A program made the translations under genes and the position numbers. The notes beneath the pieces are model-generated. The model was not told the DNA's origin. It did not search any database and saw only the letters and a list, made by a program, of their open reading frames with translations. 64,000 nt of DNA from Bradyrhizobiaceae bacterium. Lineage in GTDB: Bacteria; Pseudomonadota; Alphaproteobacteria; Rhizobiales; Xanthobacteraceae. Shown here in pieces: positions 18,042 through 26,454 of this stretch. Numbering within the stretch: the first letter of the stretch is position 1; every line of letters begins with the position of its first letter. Location of the stretch: contig CP078014.1 in NCBI GenBank assembly GCA_020544565.1, forward strand, positions 3,784,016 to 3,848,015. The letters run 5' to 3'.

Positions 18042-19586
18042 ATGAACGGTGCGGAAAGTCTGGTGCGTACATTGGTCGCGGGCGAGGTGAATGTCTGTTT
18101 CACCAATCCTGGAACGTCGGAGATGCACTTCGTTGCCGCGCTCGATCGCGTCGAGGGTATGCGCTGCGTGCTCGGCCTGTTCGAGGGCGTGGTCACCGGC
18201 GCCGCCGACGGCTACTACCGCATGACCGAGAAGCCGGCCTCGACGCTGCTGCATCTCGGGCCCGGCCTCGCCAATGGCCTCGCCAACCTGCACAATGCCA
18301 AGAAGGCGAAGTCCGGCATCGTCAACATCGTCGGCCAGCACGCCACCTATCACATCGACTACAACGCGCCGCTGACCTCGGACATCGAGGGGCTGGCGCG
18401 GCCGATGTCGGCGTGGGTGCACACCTCGCCGGATGCGCGTTCGGTGGCGCGCGATGGCGCCTCTGCCATCGCCGTCGCCCGCAGCCATCCGGGCCAGATC
18501 GCGACCCTGATCCTGCCCGCCGACACCGCCTGGAACGAGGCCGACGGCGTCGCCGCGGTGCCGGACGAGTCGCAGCGCGCCAGCTATTCGCCAAAGGCGG
18601 TGGAAGAGGCCGCGCGGGTGCTGCGCAGCGGCGAGCCGACGCTGCTGCTGCTCACCGGCCACGGCCTCACCGAGGAGGGCCTCGCGACGGCGGCGCGGAT
18701 CGCCGGCAAGACCGGCTGCAAGGTGATGGGCCAGACCTACAATCCGCGCATGGCGCGCGGCCGCGGCCGTTTTTCCATCGACCGCATTCCTTACGTGATC
18801 GAGCAGGCGCTCCCGATCCTCAAGGATTTCCGCCACATCATTCTGGTCGAGACCAACGATCCGGTGGCGTTCTTCGCCTATCCCAACAAGCCGAGCCTGC
18901 TCAAGCCGGAAGGCTGCGAGGTCCATCGCATGTGCGAGGCGGGCGAGAATTCCGTCGGCGCGCTGCATGCGCTGGCGGAGGCGGTCGGCGCCAAGGCAGC
19001 CGACGCGCAGCCGCAGAAGCTCGTCGAACTGGTGAAGCCCACCGGCGCGCTGACCCACGCCGCCATCGCCCAGGCGATCGCGGTGTCGATCCCCGAGAAC
19101 GCCATCGTGGTCGACGAATCCATCACCACCGGTCGCGGCTTCTTCCCGCCCACCGCGGCCGCCGCCCCGCACGACTGGCTGCAGAACATGGGCGGCTCGA
19201 TCGGCTTCTCGACGCCGGTGGCCACCGGTGCGGCGGTGGCCTGCCCCGACCGCAAGGTGATCTGCATGGTCGGCGACGGCAGCGCCATGTACACGCTGCA
19301 ATCGCTGTGGACCCAGGCGCGCGAGGGCCTCGACGTCACCACCGTGGTGTTCGCCAACCGCACCTACCAGATCCTCAAGGGCGAGTTCGCCGGCGTCGAT
19401 GCCGGCGAGCCGGGGCGCAAGGCGCTCGACATGCTCAACATCGACAACCCGGCGCTGGACTGGGTGGCGCTGGCCAAGGGCATGGGCGTGTCGGCGCGCT
19501 CGGTCACCACCGCCGAGGACTTCACCGCGGCGCTCGGTGATTCCGTCCGCGAGAAGGGACCGCGGCTGATCGAAGTCGTGATGTAG
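18042..19586 (+). CDS. Thiamine-diphosphate enzyme, acetolactate synthase-like
   Basis: This 514-residue enzyme has three ThDP-family domains. The N-terminal pyrimidine-binding domain has the catalytic Glu in LFEGVVTGAADGYYRM (about residue 49). The central domain covers roughly 185-310. The C-terminal PP-binding domain carries GDGSAMYTLQSL followed by ANRTY. It is shorter than acetolactate synthase catalytic subunits (about 570) and closer in size to benzoylformate decarboxylase-type enzymes. No small regulatory subunit follows, so a branched-chain biosynthetic role is unlikely. The substrate is unknown. Confidence 0.82.
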   Translation: MNGAESLVRTLVAGEVNVCFTNPGTSEMHFVAALDRVEGMRCVLGLFEGVVTGAADGYYRMTEKPASTLLHLGPGLANGLANLHNAKKAKSGIVNIVGQHATYHIDYNAPLTSDIEGLARPMSAWVHTSPDARSVARDGASAIAVARSHPGQIATLILPADTAWNEADGVAAVPDESQRASYSPKAVEEAARVLRSGEPTLLLLTGHGLTEEGLATAARIAGKTGCKVMGQTYNPRMARGRGRFSIDRIPYVIEQALPILKDFRHIILVETNDPVAFFAYPNKPSLLKPEGCEVHRMCEAGENSVGALHALAEAVGAKAADAQPQKLVELVKPTGALTHAAIAQAIAVSIPENAIVVDESITTGRGFFPPTAAAAPHDWLQNMGGSIGFSTPVATGAAVACPDRKVICMVGDGSAMYTLQSLWTQAREGLDVTTVVFANRTYQILKGEFAGVDAGEPGRKALDMLNIDNPALDWVALAKGMGVSARSVTTAEDFTAALGDSVREKGPRLIEVVM

Positions 19587-19814
19587 GCAGCGGCTCTCGC
19601 CGCTCCGGCGCGGCGCGGACAGACGGGAGCAGGGGCGGCCATCGCGCGCGGCCCCTGCCGGAACGCCGGACCCTTGCAGCCGGACCTTGCAGCATTGAAG
19701 CGCAAATTTGAATTAAGCCTTCAGCAGCTTCTTGCGGCTAGGTTAGGCGTGGCTTCAACAGATGCTCGCCCGGGAAGCCATTGTGTGCGACAGCTTCGGC
19801 GCGAGGATGGTCCG

Positions 19815-19976
19815 ATGAACACAGCGATTGCTTTTTTCCGGGATGAAACAGCGGCGACGTCGATCGAATACGCCTTGATCGCGGCGGGCATCGCCGTGGC
19901 GATCGTCGCCATGGTGAACAATCTCGGCACGACCCTGAACGGCAGGTATGCGGCGGTCAAGGCCGCCCTCGACTGA
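19815..19976 (+). CDS. Flp/Fap-type pilin subunit
   Basis: GAGG at 19802 precedes the ATG at 19815. The 53-residue product has ETAATSIEYALIAAGIAVAI, the hydrophobic core and charged lead of Flp pilins, with the conserved Glu-Tyr pair. Flp pilins build thin adhesive Tad pili after cleavage by TadV-type peptidase. No tad assembly gene is in the window, so this is an orphan pilin copy that would rely on a Tad system elsewhere. Confidence 0.82.
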   Translation: MNTAIAFFRDETAATSIEYALIAAGIAVAIVAMVNNLGTTLNGRYAAVKAALD

Positions 19977-20093
19977 GGCCGGGCGGTCCGGCTTTGCCTT
20001 GGCGAGACCTCCGTTGCGACGCCCCCTGCCGGGCAACGGGTGAAGCCGCATATCCTGACCGGCCGCGCGCCCCGACGCGCTCGATCTTCATAT

Positions 20094-20408
20094 TCATGCC
20101 TGCTTTCTCTTTGCCGGTTCGTCGAACCGCACCTTGCCCCGACTGATCTTCGACTTCAGGAGGTCGTTGACGCGGGTCTGCCAACCCGGCCCGGTGGCGC
20201 GCAGGGCCTCGACCACAACTCCGTCGAGCCGCATCTTGACCGGCACCTTTGGGCTTTCGCTGCGGGGGCGGTCGACCTTGGCCTTGAACTGCGCGAGCAG
20301 ATCGGGCGGCAGAATATCGGCGGCGGGCTTCGCTTTAGAAAAATCCTCTGCCGTCCACTCCGGATTGTCGTCGTGGATCTCGGGATTGAATTTAGGCTTC
20401 TTTGGCAT
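20094..20408 (-). CDS. brnA: BrnA-type antitoxin
   Basis: This 104-residue protein resembles BrnA antitoxins. An acidic N-terminal half (NPEIHDDNPEWTAEDFSKAK) is followed by a ribbon-helix-helix-like C-terminus with VKMRLDGVVVEALRATGPGWQTRV. Its ATG lies inside the last codons of the toxin gene, as in intact BrnTA operons. In working systems BrnA neutralises the BrnT ribonuclease and represses the operon. Here the toxin is broken, so this is probably an orphan antitoxin. Confidence 0.82.
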   Translation of the reverse strand: MPKKPKFNPEIHDDNPEWTAEDFSKAKPAADILPPDLLAQFKAKVDRPRSESPKVPVKMRLDGVVVEALRATGPGWQTRVNDLLKSKISRGKVRFDEPAKRKQA

Positions 20409-20810
20409 AGCGTTTCATCTCCCTTGCGGGCGCCCGGCGAAGGCTGATGGGGCGCATCGCGCCATCGCGAAACGTGAAAGCTAGAATGAGGTCCAACGAG
20501 ACGGAATCAACAACTCGTCATGCCCGGCTTTATGCCGGGCATCCACGTCTTGGGAGGTTCAAAGAAATAAGACGTGGATGGCCGGGACGAGCCCGGCCAT
20601 GACGGATATCTGTTTCCAACAAAATGAAATTCGCCCTAGGCAGTGAGCGACGCCGGCGATATGGCCCCACGCCCGGTAGCGCGTTTCTCCGTAGTCGAAG
20701 CGATCATCGACCATCACCGTGACCTCGACGAAGTCGGCAACGCGAGTCGGCGAAATACCGTGCTTGGCCTTGTTGGGTTCGTCCGTGGCGCGGTCGAAGC
20801 GTTTCGTCAT
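20392..20810 (-). pseudogene. brnT: BrnT-type toxin gene split by a repeat element
   Basis: The N-terminal part runs from the ATG at 20810 (DEPNKAKHGIS, DDRFDYGETRYRAWG) to ...GVAHCL at about 20637. The C-terminal part resumes at 20484 (LAFTFRDGAMRPISLRRA, then REMKRYAKEA) and stops at 20392-20394. Between them lies a palindromic element, with CTAG on both sides (20481-20484 and 20636-20639). Removing 155 bases (the element plus one CTAG) restores one frame of about 93 residues, the normal BrnT length. The interrupted frame instead ends in repeat-encoded residues. BrnT is an RelE-like ribonuclease toxin. Confidence 0.85.
20485..20635 (-). repeat. Dispersed palindromic repeat element, copy C (without module), flanked by CTAG
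   Basis: This 151-bp element is inserted in the BrnT gene and flanked by CTAG at 20481-20484 and 20636-20639. It contains GCCCGGC-TTTAT-GCCGGGC and a second palindrome in which GCCGGGACGA is followed directly by GCCCGGCC. It therefore lacks the 32-35 nt module present in copies A and B. The reading-frame repair on exact removal supports insertion with a 4-bp target duplication. Confidence 0.85.
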
Positions 20811-21037
20811 CCACGTTTATGCACACCCAAAAACTGATCGCGTCCAAATTTCGGGGGTACGGAAATCACGGGAGGATCAAACCGGGATGCCGAACGGGCC
20901 GAGAACAGCCCCGCGGCGCTCCCCGGGTTTCGAACGGAGGAGACGGATGTTCCAGCCCTGTTTGACTCACATAGGTTCTCCCGGCTTCGTGGCGTGCCCG
21001 GGCGAAGACTATTTTTTACGTGATGTCATGGGCTTGA

Positions 21038-21086
21038 ATGGTGGGCGCACAAGGGATCGAACCTTGGACCTCTCCCGTGTGAAGGG
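21038..21086 (+). repeat. attL-like 49-bp copy of the tRNA-Val 3' part
   Basis: The 49 bases here match 23398-23446, which is the 3' part of the tRNA-Val gene on the minus strand plus its flanking base. The copy runs from the T-arm through part of the anticodon stem and then diverges. This is the usual footprint of an element integrated into the 3' end of a tRNA gene. The DNA between the two copies (about 2.3 kb) is visibly AT-richer than its surroundings. Confidence 0.85.
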
Positions 21087-21146
21087 GAATGTCAGCAAAT
21101 CGCGCAGAAAATCCCAAGTAATTTCCGTGCCTTATTTGGTATGATA

Positions 21147-21178
21147 CGTTGAAAAAATTCTCCGAAGCGTTTTCAACG
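21147..21178. repeat. 9-bp inverted repeat inside the island
   Basis: CGTTGAAAA at 21147-21155 and TTTTCAACG at 21170-21178 form a perfect 9-bp inverted repeat with a 14-nt loop, 60 bases inside the attL-like repeat. It could be a recombinase or excisionase binding site, or a transcription stop. No gene is seen between 21087 and 21362. Confidence 0.5.
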
Positions 21179-21362
21179 GATTAGCGGGCATCCCCCGGGC
21201 ACCCGGTCTGTGGGGTGGGGGAAGGCCGGGGGTCGATCGCGAATGAACTGGAGTCCAAAAATGTCGAGCAGATTTTTGGTATGAGTATGGTGGGCCAATA
21301 TGTAATTATCTAACTACCATCACGAAGTTTATTATCGAAATTAGTTTGTTGGAGTGATCCAA

Positions 21363-22031
21363 ATGGTCAGGGCATTTGTTGCAGCTGTTGTTTTCTGTAG
21401 CCCTGGCTTGACCGGATGCATGGAGACTGCGGCTCAAATTGAAGGAGCTCGTATACAGAAAGAAGCATCTACCTCAGGTGCAAACGGTAAGGAATGTCTC
21501 AGATCAGCTTTTGCCAAGCCTCAATACGCTGAAATAAAAACAAAAACTTACTTCAGTGTAGAGGATCGGGACTGGCCGCTTCAAACTCTAAATGATGACA
21601 GCTTGCCAACCAAAGGACAAATAAAACAACTCTATGCGCTCTATGCTGATATTCAGACGTGTCGAAAGATCATTTTGGATGGTGCTAATAAAATCCATCC
21701 TGCTCTGACGCTTGCGTGGGTTCAGAATTTTTCTGAGTCTGACAAGTATTGGGCGGACTTCACTGGTGGCAAGAACAAAATGACTTGGGGGCAGTTTAAT
21801 CAAGGGCTTAAGGGCGCCGGTGTTGATGGGCAAGCTAGATTGACGCAAGCGGCGGCTCAAATTGATGGCCATCTTCAAGCGGGCCATAGGTATGAAATGG
21901 AACAAAGACGAAAAGCGGCAGAGGCTATGTCGGAGTTGGCAGTCCAACAACAAGCTATACTGGCGGCGAATAGACCTCGCATGACTAGCTGTAACATTTC
22001 CGGAAATACAGCGCTTTGTAGTTCCTTTTAG
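21363..22031 (+). CDS. Island lipoprotein of unknown function
   Basis: From the ATG at 21363 (GGAG nine bases upstream) this encodes 222 residues; a GTG at 21354 is an alternative. A signal peptide ends in lipobox LTGC (about residue 19), so the product is probably a lipoprotein. The mature part is helical, with a central YADIQTCRKIILDGANKIHP segment and a late coiled region. Codon use is AT-rich compared with the flanking chromosome, supporting recent transfer. The family is not recognised. Confidence 0.65.
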   Translation: MVRAFVAAVVFCSPGLTGCMETAAQIEGARIQKEASTSGANGKECLRSAFAKPQYAEIKTKTYFSVEDRDWPLQTLNDDSLPTKGQIKQLYALYADIQTCRKIILDGANKIHPALTLAWVQNFSESDKYWADFTGGKNKMTWGQFNQGLKGAGVDGQARLTQAAAQIDGHLQAGHRYEMEQRRKAAEAMSELAVQQQAILAANRPRMTSCNISGNTALCSSF

Positions 22032-22159
22032 GTTTAATGAAGCAACTAGCTTTGGACTGATAACAGAATTTGTTTCAACAGCGCCCCTCTTAGATATGAA
22101 GGCAGCTGGTAACTAAGTTGTAGTCGTTCTGTCAGGACTTCCGTCCATTCGCGCGAGGA

Positions 22160-23011
22160 TCATTTTTTGAACCTCAGCAACAATAAGTTTGGATCATATT
22201 TAAGGAAATCCGAGACGTGGTTCCCAATACGAAATGCGGGTGCCGTTAGATACTCTCGACAATCGCCAAAACTCTTTGAGGATCGAAAGTCGTGGGAGCA
22301 TGCGAAGAATTTCATGCGGGGGCTATTTCGAAGAGTTCTTGGATAAAGCTCGCAAACTACATCGTTTGTTTTCGCGTTCAGAACTAAGATGCGTACGTCA
22401 TCGTGATAAAATTTCGACGTATATTTTTCCGGCTTAAGCGTTAGATCCATGCTTAGGGGTGAGTCTTCATCCATGTTCGCGGAATGAAAATTAATACACG
22501 TATTCTTCGCTAAATCGATGTTGCCGGGCTTTCTGAAATGCTGTTCAGCGTCGAAGAGAAGAATGTCCCACCTTGCCGCATCATAGATCGTTTTGATGAA
22601 GAATACGTCATTTGGTCCCTTTTCAAGAATTTTAGTAATCAGGCTTTTCTTGATGAACTCACTGCTATTAAGCGAAGTTTTCTTTGATGATAGGCGTACA
22701 AGAGCCAGGATAGACAATCTCAAGGCTTGAGTTGCGCTCTCCATTTCCTCTTTGGAATAATTTGCCTCTGGCAATGATAGATACGGAGCGTGGAATCCGA
22801 GAATTCCTCCTACACTTAATTTTCGCATCGGAGCTATTTGCTCCGGTATGACGCCAGCCATAAAAATGGTTGCGCAGGCTGAATAACATTCGGAGCCGTA
22901 TTCTATGACGGTTGTTAGGCCGCGATTGAACAAAAGCTCTGCAAGTTTTATCCCCTCAGAAAATGAGCCCCCTTTTGAGTTAAGGCAGATTGAGACTGTT
23001 CGTTCATCCAA
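22160..23011 (-). pseudogene. 5'-truncated ClpP/crotonase-like periplasmic protein
   Basis: The remaining 283 residues (from a TTG at 23011) begin just before CLNSKGGSFSEGIKLAELL and contain ECYSACATIFMAG, the Gly-Gly and Ser-Ala-Cys motifs of ClpP-fold proteins of the COG3904 type. The first strand of the fold and any signal peptide are missing, although in-frame codons upstream to about 23060 still fit the family. That point is also where the integrase fragment loses its similarity, so one deletion probably truncated both. The C-terminal 150 residues are unrecognised. Codon use is AT-rich. Confidence 0.6.
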
Positions 23012-23024
23012 AGGGTCTAGTCGG

Positions 23025-23300
23025 CTACTTGCTATAGCGTCCGATAACCACAGAGCCCTTTTGAGGGGTTATCTCTTCCAGATATCGGCGGACGATGTCT
23101 CCTACCGTGTGCTTCTCAAGCTGCCGAATGGTAAGGGGGAGACCGGCTTCAAGAATGCTCTTTTCCTGCTCATGAGCCCATCTTTCAGCCTGGGCGCGTG
23201 TTTGGAACATCTTTACAAGCGTTGGATGGCCTTTACGCTTGACCTGCGCGCGATAAGGCAACGTCCTTGGCTTGTCAGATAGCTTTTTGATGTGTGCCAT
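23025..23300 (-). pseudogene. Truncated tyrosine-recombinase (integrase) N-terminus
   Basis: The ATG at 23300 has AAGGGA upstream. The 91 codons encode an integrase arm-binding and start of core-binding region (PYRAQVKRKGH, FQTRAQAERWAHEQE, KHTVGDIVRRYLEEITPQKGS). Similarity then stops, with no R-H-R-Y catalytic domain. It lies immediately inside the attR-like tRNA repeat, the normal position for the integrase of a tRNA-targeting island. The enzyme cannot be active. Confidence 0.75.
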
Positions 23301-23398
23301 TGGATTCCCTTTAGCCACGGATTGGCAGCCTAGGGTACCCCTCAGGCATCCCAGCAAGGCAAGAGGAAAAAGGGAGTCTGCTAAGTAGTTGATTTTTA

Positions 23399-23473
23399 TG
23401 GTGGGCGCACAAGGGATCGAACCTTGGACCTCTCCCGTGTGAAGGGAACGCTCTCCCGCTGAGCTATGCGCCC
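23399..23473 (-). tRNA. tRNA-Val (anticodon CAC)
   Basis: Read on the minus strand, the acceptor stem GGGCGCA/TGCGCCC encloses D stem GCTC/GAGC, anticodon stem TTCCC/GGGAG around loop TTCACAC (anticodon CAC), and T stem CAAGG/CCTTG with loop TTCGATC. CCA is encoded at the 3' end. The 3' part is duplicated at 21038-21086, marking it as an integration site. It stays intact because the island carried a replacement 3' end. Confidence 0.95.
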
Positions 23474-23608
23474 GAAACGGCCGCGCGGCCGATCCAGGCC
23501 GCGATTTACGGAAGCCGGGGGTAGGGTGTCAAGCGAGCCGGGCGCATTGGCGGCGATTTCCGCCGGAAATGCAGCGGGCCGGATTTGGAGCGGGCCAGGA
23601 GGCCGATC

Positions 23609-24985
23609 TCAGCCCGGAGAACGTCCGCGCGCGGCCTGCGCCTGCAGGACGCGAATGCGCTCGGCGAGGGTGCCGCGCGGGGCGGCGGGCGCGGACCCGT
23701 TGGCCGCCGCTGCCTTGGTCGCTCCCTTGGTCGCTCCCTCGGTCACTCCCTTGGTCGCGCCTTTGGCTCCTCCCTGGGCCGCTGTCCGGCCGGCGTCGGC
23801 GGCGAGAATGGCGTCGATCGGCGAATCCGGTCCCTCGATGGTCGCGGCCAGCGTCGCCACCTCGGCGGCGATGGCGTTGATCCGCTCCCGCAACAGGGCG
23901 TTGTCGTCCGGCTCGGCTGGGGGTGCGGTGTCCGCCTGCTGCCGGATCAGGTCGAGGTCGCGTTGCAGGGCGGCGCGCGCGTCGCGCGCGGTGGCGAGTT
24001 CTCGCTCCAGCGTCGCCTTGTCGGCGCGCAGCGTCTCCAGCGCGGCCGCCGCACCGGCGCCGGCGGCGACCGCCTCGCGCAGCCGCAGTTCGGTCTGGCG
24101 GGCGTCGTCCGCCTGCCGGCGCAGCAGGTCGTTGTCGCGTGCGCGCTCGGCAAGGGTCTTGTCCTGCTCGGCGAGGGTGTTGGTCCGGTCGGCAAGGGCC
24201 TTGTTCTGTTCGACGAGAGCCCTGTCCTTTTCGGCAAGTATCTTGTTCTGTTCGAAAAGTGTCTTGTCCTTTTCGACCAGGGTCTTGCCCTGTTCGGCAA
24301 GGCGGCTTTCGAGAGCGGTGAGCTGGGCAGTGAGGCGTGCGGCGTCCTTCGTCTGCGCCGCGAGCTTGCCGTCGAGGGCGCTGACACGGCCGCCGAGATC
24401 TTCCGCGCTGGCGGCCGCTTCCTTCTCCGCGTCGCCCACACGGCCCTGCAGCGCCTCGATCCGGGCGCGCGCCGCCGCCAGCTCGGCGTCGCGGCTCGCG
24501 GCGATGACGGCACCTTGCGACAGCTCGGCGGTGAGCCGGCCCAGTTCGGCCTGCCGCTCGGTCAGTTGCCGCTGGGTGTCGCTCAATTGCTGCGCCGTGG
24601 CGGCGGCCTGTTCCTCGGTGGCGCGCTGCTGCTCCTTCAGCGCCTTCTCCCGGGTTTCCAGCGCGAAGATCGCGGCGCTCTTGTCGCCGAGTTCGAGCTT
24701 GAGGCGGTTGATGGCGTCGGATTTCTTGCCGAGGTCGGCAAGCTGGGTCGCCGTCCTGGTCTTGAGCTGTTCGACGCTCATTTCCAGCCGCCGCGCCGAC
24801 ACCGCGAACTCGGCGCGCAACTGGTCCTTGTCGGCCTGGATCTCGGCCATCGACAGCGGCGTCGCGGCTTCGAGGCGCCGGGTCGTCAGCCGCACCGCGC
24901 GGTTGTGAACCAGCGGCATGAACAGCAGCGCCAGCAGGATCGCGAGCAGAAAACCGATCGCCAGATACATGATCGGTTCGACCAT
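23609..24985 (-). CDS. Membrane-anchored long coiled-coil protein
   Basis: This 458-residue protein has one N-terminal TM helix (about residues 7-24), then nearly 350 residues of coiled coil rich in A, E, K, Q and R. Residues about 225-285 are built of seven-residue units of the form L-x-E-x-x-K-(T/A) (LAEQGKT, LVEKDKT, LFEQNKI, LAEKDRA), repeated at DNA level at about 24150-24310. A short KGATKGVTEGATKGATK repeat lies near residue 415. It resembles SMC-like or cell-envelope coiled-coil proteins only in composition. The function is unknown, and the protein is probably anchored to the inner membrane. Confidence 0.8.
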   Translation of the reverse strand: MVEPIMYLAIGFLLAILLALLFMPLVHNRAVRLTTRRLEAATPLSMAEIQADKDQLRAEFAVSARRLEMSVEQLKTRTATQLADLGKKSDAINRLKLELGDKSAAIFALETREKALKEQQRATEEQAAATAQQLSDTQRQLTERQAELGRLTAELSQGAVIAASRDAELAAARARIEALQGRVGDAEKEAAASAEDLGGRVSALDGKLAAQTKDAARLTAQLTALESRLAEQGKTLVEKDKTLFEQNKILAEKDRALVEQNKALADRTNTLAEQDKTLAERARDNDLLRRQADDARQTELRLREAVAAGAGAAAALETLRADKATLERELATARDARAALQRDLDLIRQQADTAPPAEPDDNALLRERINAIAAEVATLAATIEGPDSPIDAILAADAGRTAAQGGAKGATKGVTEGATKGATKAAAANGSAPAAPRGTLAERIRVLQAQAARGRSPG

Positions 24986-25104
24986 TGACGTGTCTCCCGG
25001 GGGTCAGGATTGAAGCGGCGCCACCATGCCATGGCGGGCCGGGAAAAGGCCAGCCGGACCGCGCGTTGACGTCAGCGGCCCGGCTCCCGCTCGGGGCCTG
25101 CGGC

Positions 25105-25674
25105 TCAGAACGGATTCCAGGTCGGGCGCGGCGTGAACTTGAGATAGCCGACATTGGCCCCGAGCCGCAGTCCGACGCCGGAGCGGATCGGCACCAGCAC
25201 GATGCCGTTGGCGGTCAGCGCCGTCATGCCGAAGCCGCCGATGATGTAGGCCGAGCCATCGATGCCGGCGAAGCGCTGGTAGATCGCGTCGGTGGAGGGC
25301 AGGTTGTAGACCAGCACCATGGTGCGTGCGCCGTCGCCGCCCCAGTCGAAGCCGACCGAGGGGCCCTGCCAGTACACCCGCAGGTCGCCGGCGTTCTTGG
25401 TGTAGAGGGTGCCCTCGCCGTAGCGCAGCCCGGCGACAAAGGCGCCGCTGCCTTCCTCGCCGAGGATGTAGCCGTTGGGCAGGCCCCACTGGCTCACGGC
25501 GCGCTCGATCACCGAGGCGAGGCCGCGGGACACGTTGCCGAAAAAGCGATGCCCGGCCTGGGCCAGTTCTTCGGGACCATAGGTGTTGTTATTTCGCTGC
25601 TGGGCTGAGGCGGGCATGGCCAGGGCCACCGTCACCGCAAACACCAGGGCCGCAATGCGCGAAGCGAAGCTCAT
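25105..25674 (-). CDS. eipA: EipA family (DUF1134) envelope protein
   Basis: The ATG at 25674 follows AAGGGG and gives 189 residues with a signal peptide (about 1-24, ending PASAQ). The mature part contains GHRFFGNVSRGLASVIERAV, VYWQGPSVGFDWGGDGARTM and IVLVPIRSGVGLRLGANVGYLKF, matching DUF1134/EipA. EipA in Brucella is a periplasmic beta-barrel protein needed for envelope integrity. Length is normal. Confidence 0.88.
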   Translation of the reverse strand: MSFASRIAALVFAVTVALAMPASAQQRNNNTYGPEELAQAGHRFFGNVSRGLASVIERAVSQWGLPNGYILGEEGSGAFVAGLRYGEGTLYTKNAGDLRVYWQGPSVGFDWGGDGARTMVLVYNLPSTDAIYQRFAGIDGSAYIIGGFGMTALTANGIVLVPIRSGVGLRLGANVGYLKFTPRPTWNPF

Positions 25675-25943
25675 GAAAAACCCCTTTGGAATCCCTTGGA
25701 AGTCTCCTTGGGAAAACTTTTTGGACGAGCGCGCCATCGGCGGGGACGGCAATGATCCCGCGCCGGCCTGACACGCCGGTTGAAGAAATTCAGAGCCCCC
25801 GCCGGATGCAAACCGTCTCCCCCGCTTTGCCGGCCGCGCTCCAAATCACCGGGTAACGCGGCCGCCGCTTAACGCCTTGCTGACCCGCATCGGCTTAAGC
25901 TGCAGTTCCACGAACCCGACTCGTTTGTTTATCGGCATCAACT

Positions 25944-26447
25944 ATGACGGCACGGCGGCAGGAAAGAAAAGGGCCCGGTTGCGGCTGGGCCGGCGCGGCG
26001 CTGCTCGCGGCGGTGGTGCTGGGGGCCGTGCCGCAGGCATGGGCCGCGGCCACCGAACGGGTGGTGGTGAACCGCCACAGCGGCCTCGCCATCGACGGTT
26101 TCGATCCGGTGGCCTATTTCACCGAGGGCGCGCCGCGCCCGGGAGTGGCCGAGGTCGAGACCTGGCAGGGCGGCGTGGTGTGGCGCTTCTGCAGCGAAGC
26201 CAACCGCGCGGCGTTCCTGTCCGCGCCGGATATCTATGCGCCGCGCTTCGGCGGCTATGATCCGGTGCAGGTGGCGCGCGGCACGGCGGTGGCCGGGCGG
26301 CCGCAGTTCTGGCTGGTCGCGGGCGAGCGGCTCTATCTGTTCAGCCGCGAGGACAACCGCGCGGCCTTCGCCGCCGATCCCGGCGGCCTGCGCGCGCAAG
26401 CCGAGGCGCAGTGGCCGGCAGTGCGGGACGGCCTCGCCGATTACTGA
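25944..26447 (+). CDS. YHS-domain exported protein
   Basis: This 167-residue protein has a signal peptide (about 1-35). The YHS-like domain shows LAIDGFDPVAYFTEGAPRPG, FCSEANRAAFLSAPDIYAPRFGGYDP and a late LYLFSREDNRAAFAADP. YHS domains are small, probably metal-binding modules. Here the motif Cys of the canonical form is only partly kept (WRFCSE). The gene is convergent with cysQ, with only seven bases between the stops. The specific role is unknown. Confidence 0.8.
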   Translation: MTARRQERKGPGCGWAGAALLAAVVLGAVPQAWAAATERVVVNRHSGLAIDGFDPVAYFTEGAPRPGVAEVETWQGGVVWRFCSEANRAAFLSAPDIYAPRFGGYDPVQVARGTAVAGRPQFWLVAGERLYLFSREDNRAAFAADPGGLRAQAEAQWPAVRDGLADY

Positions 26448-26454
26448 CCGGTGG

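Noticed and set aside
18042..19586. Assigning the ThDP enzyme as acetolactate synthase (ilvB)
   Set aside because: It is shorter than typical catalytic subunits and has no small subunit or other ilv gene nearby, so only the enzyme superfamily is supported.
21087..23397. Intact prophage or active integrative element
   Set aside because: The integrase has no catalytic domain and no phage structural or replication genes are present.
24150..24310. Regularly spaced short repeats that might suggest a CRISPR array
   Set aside because: The units are contiguous 21-bp in-frame repeats inside the coiled-coil gene, with no spacers.
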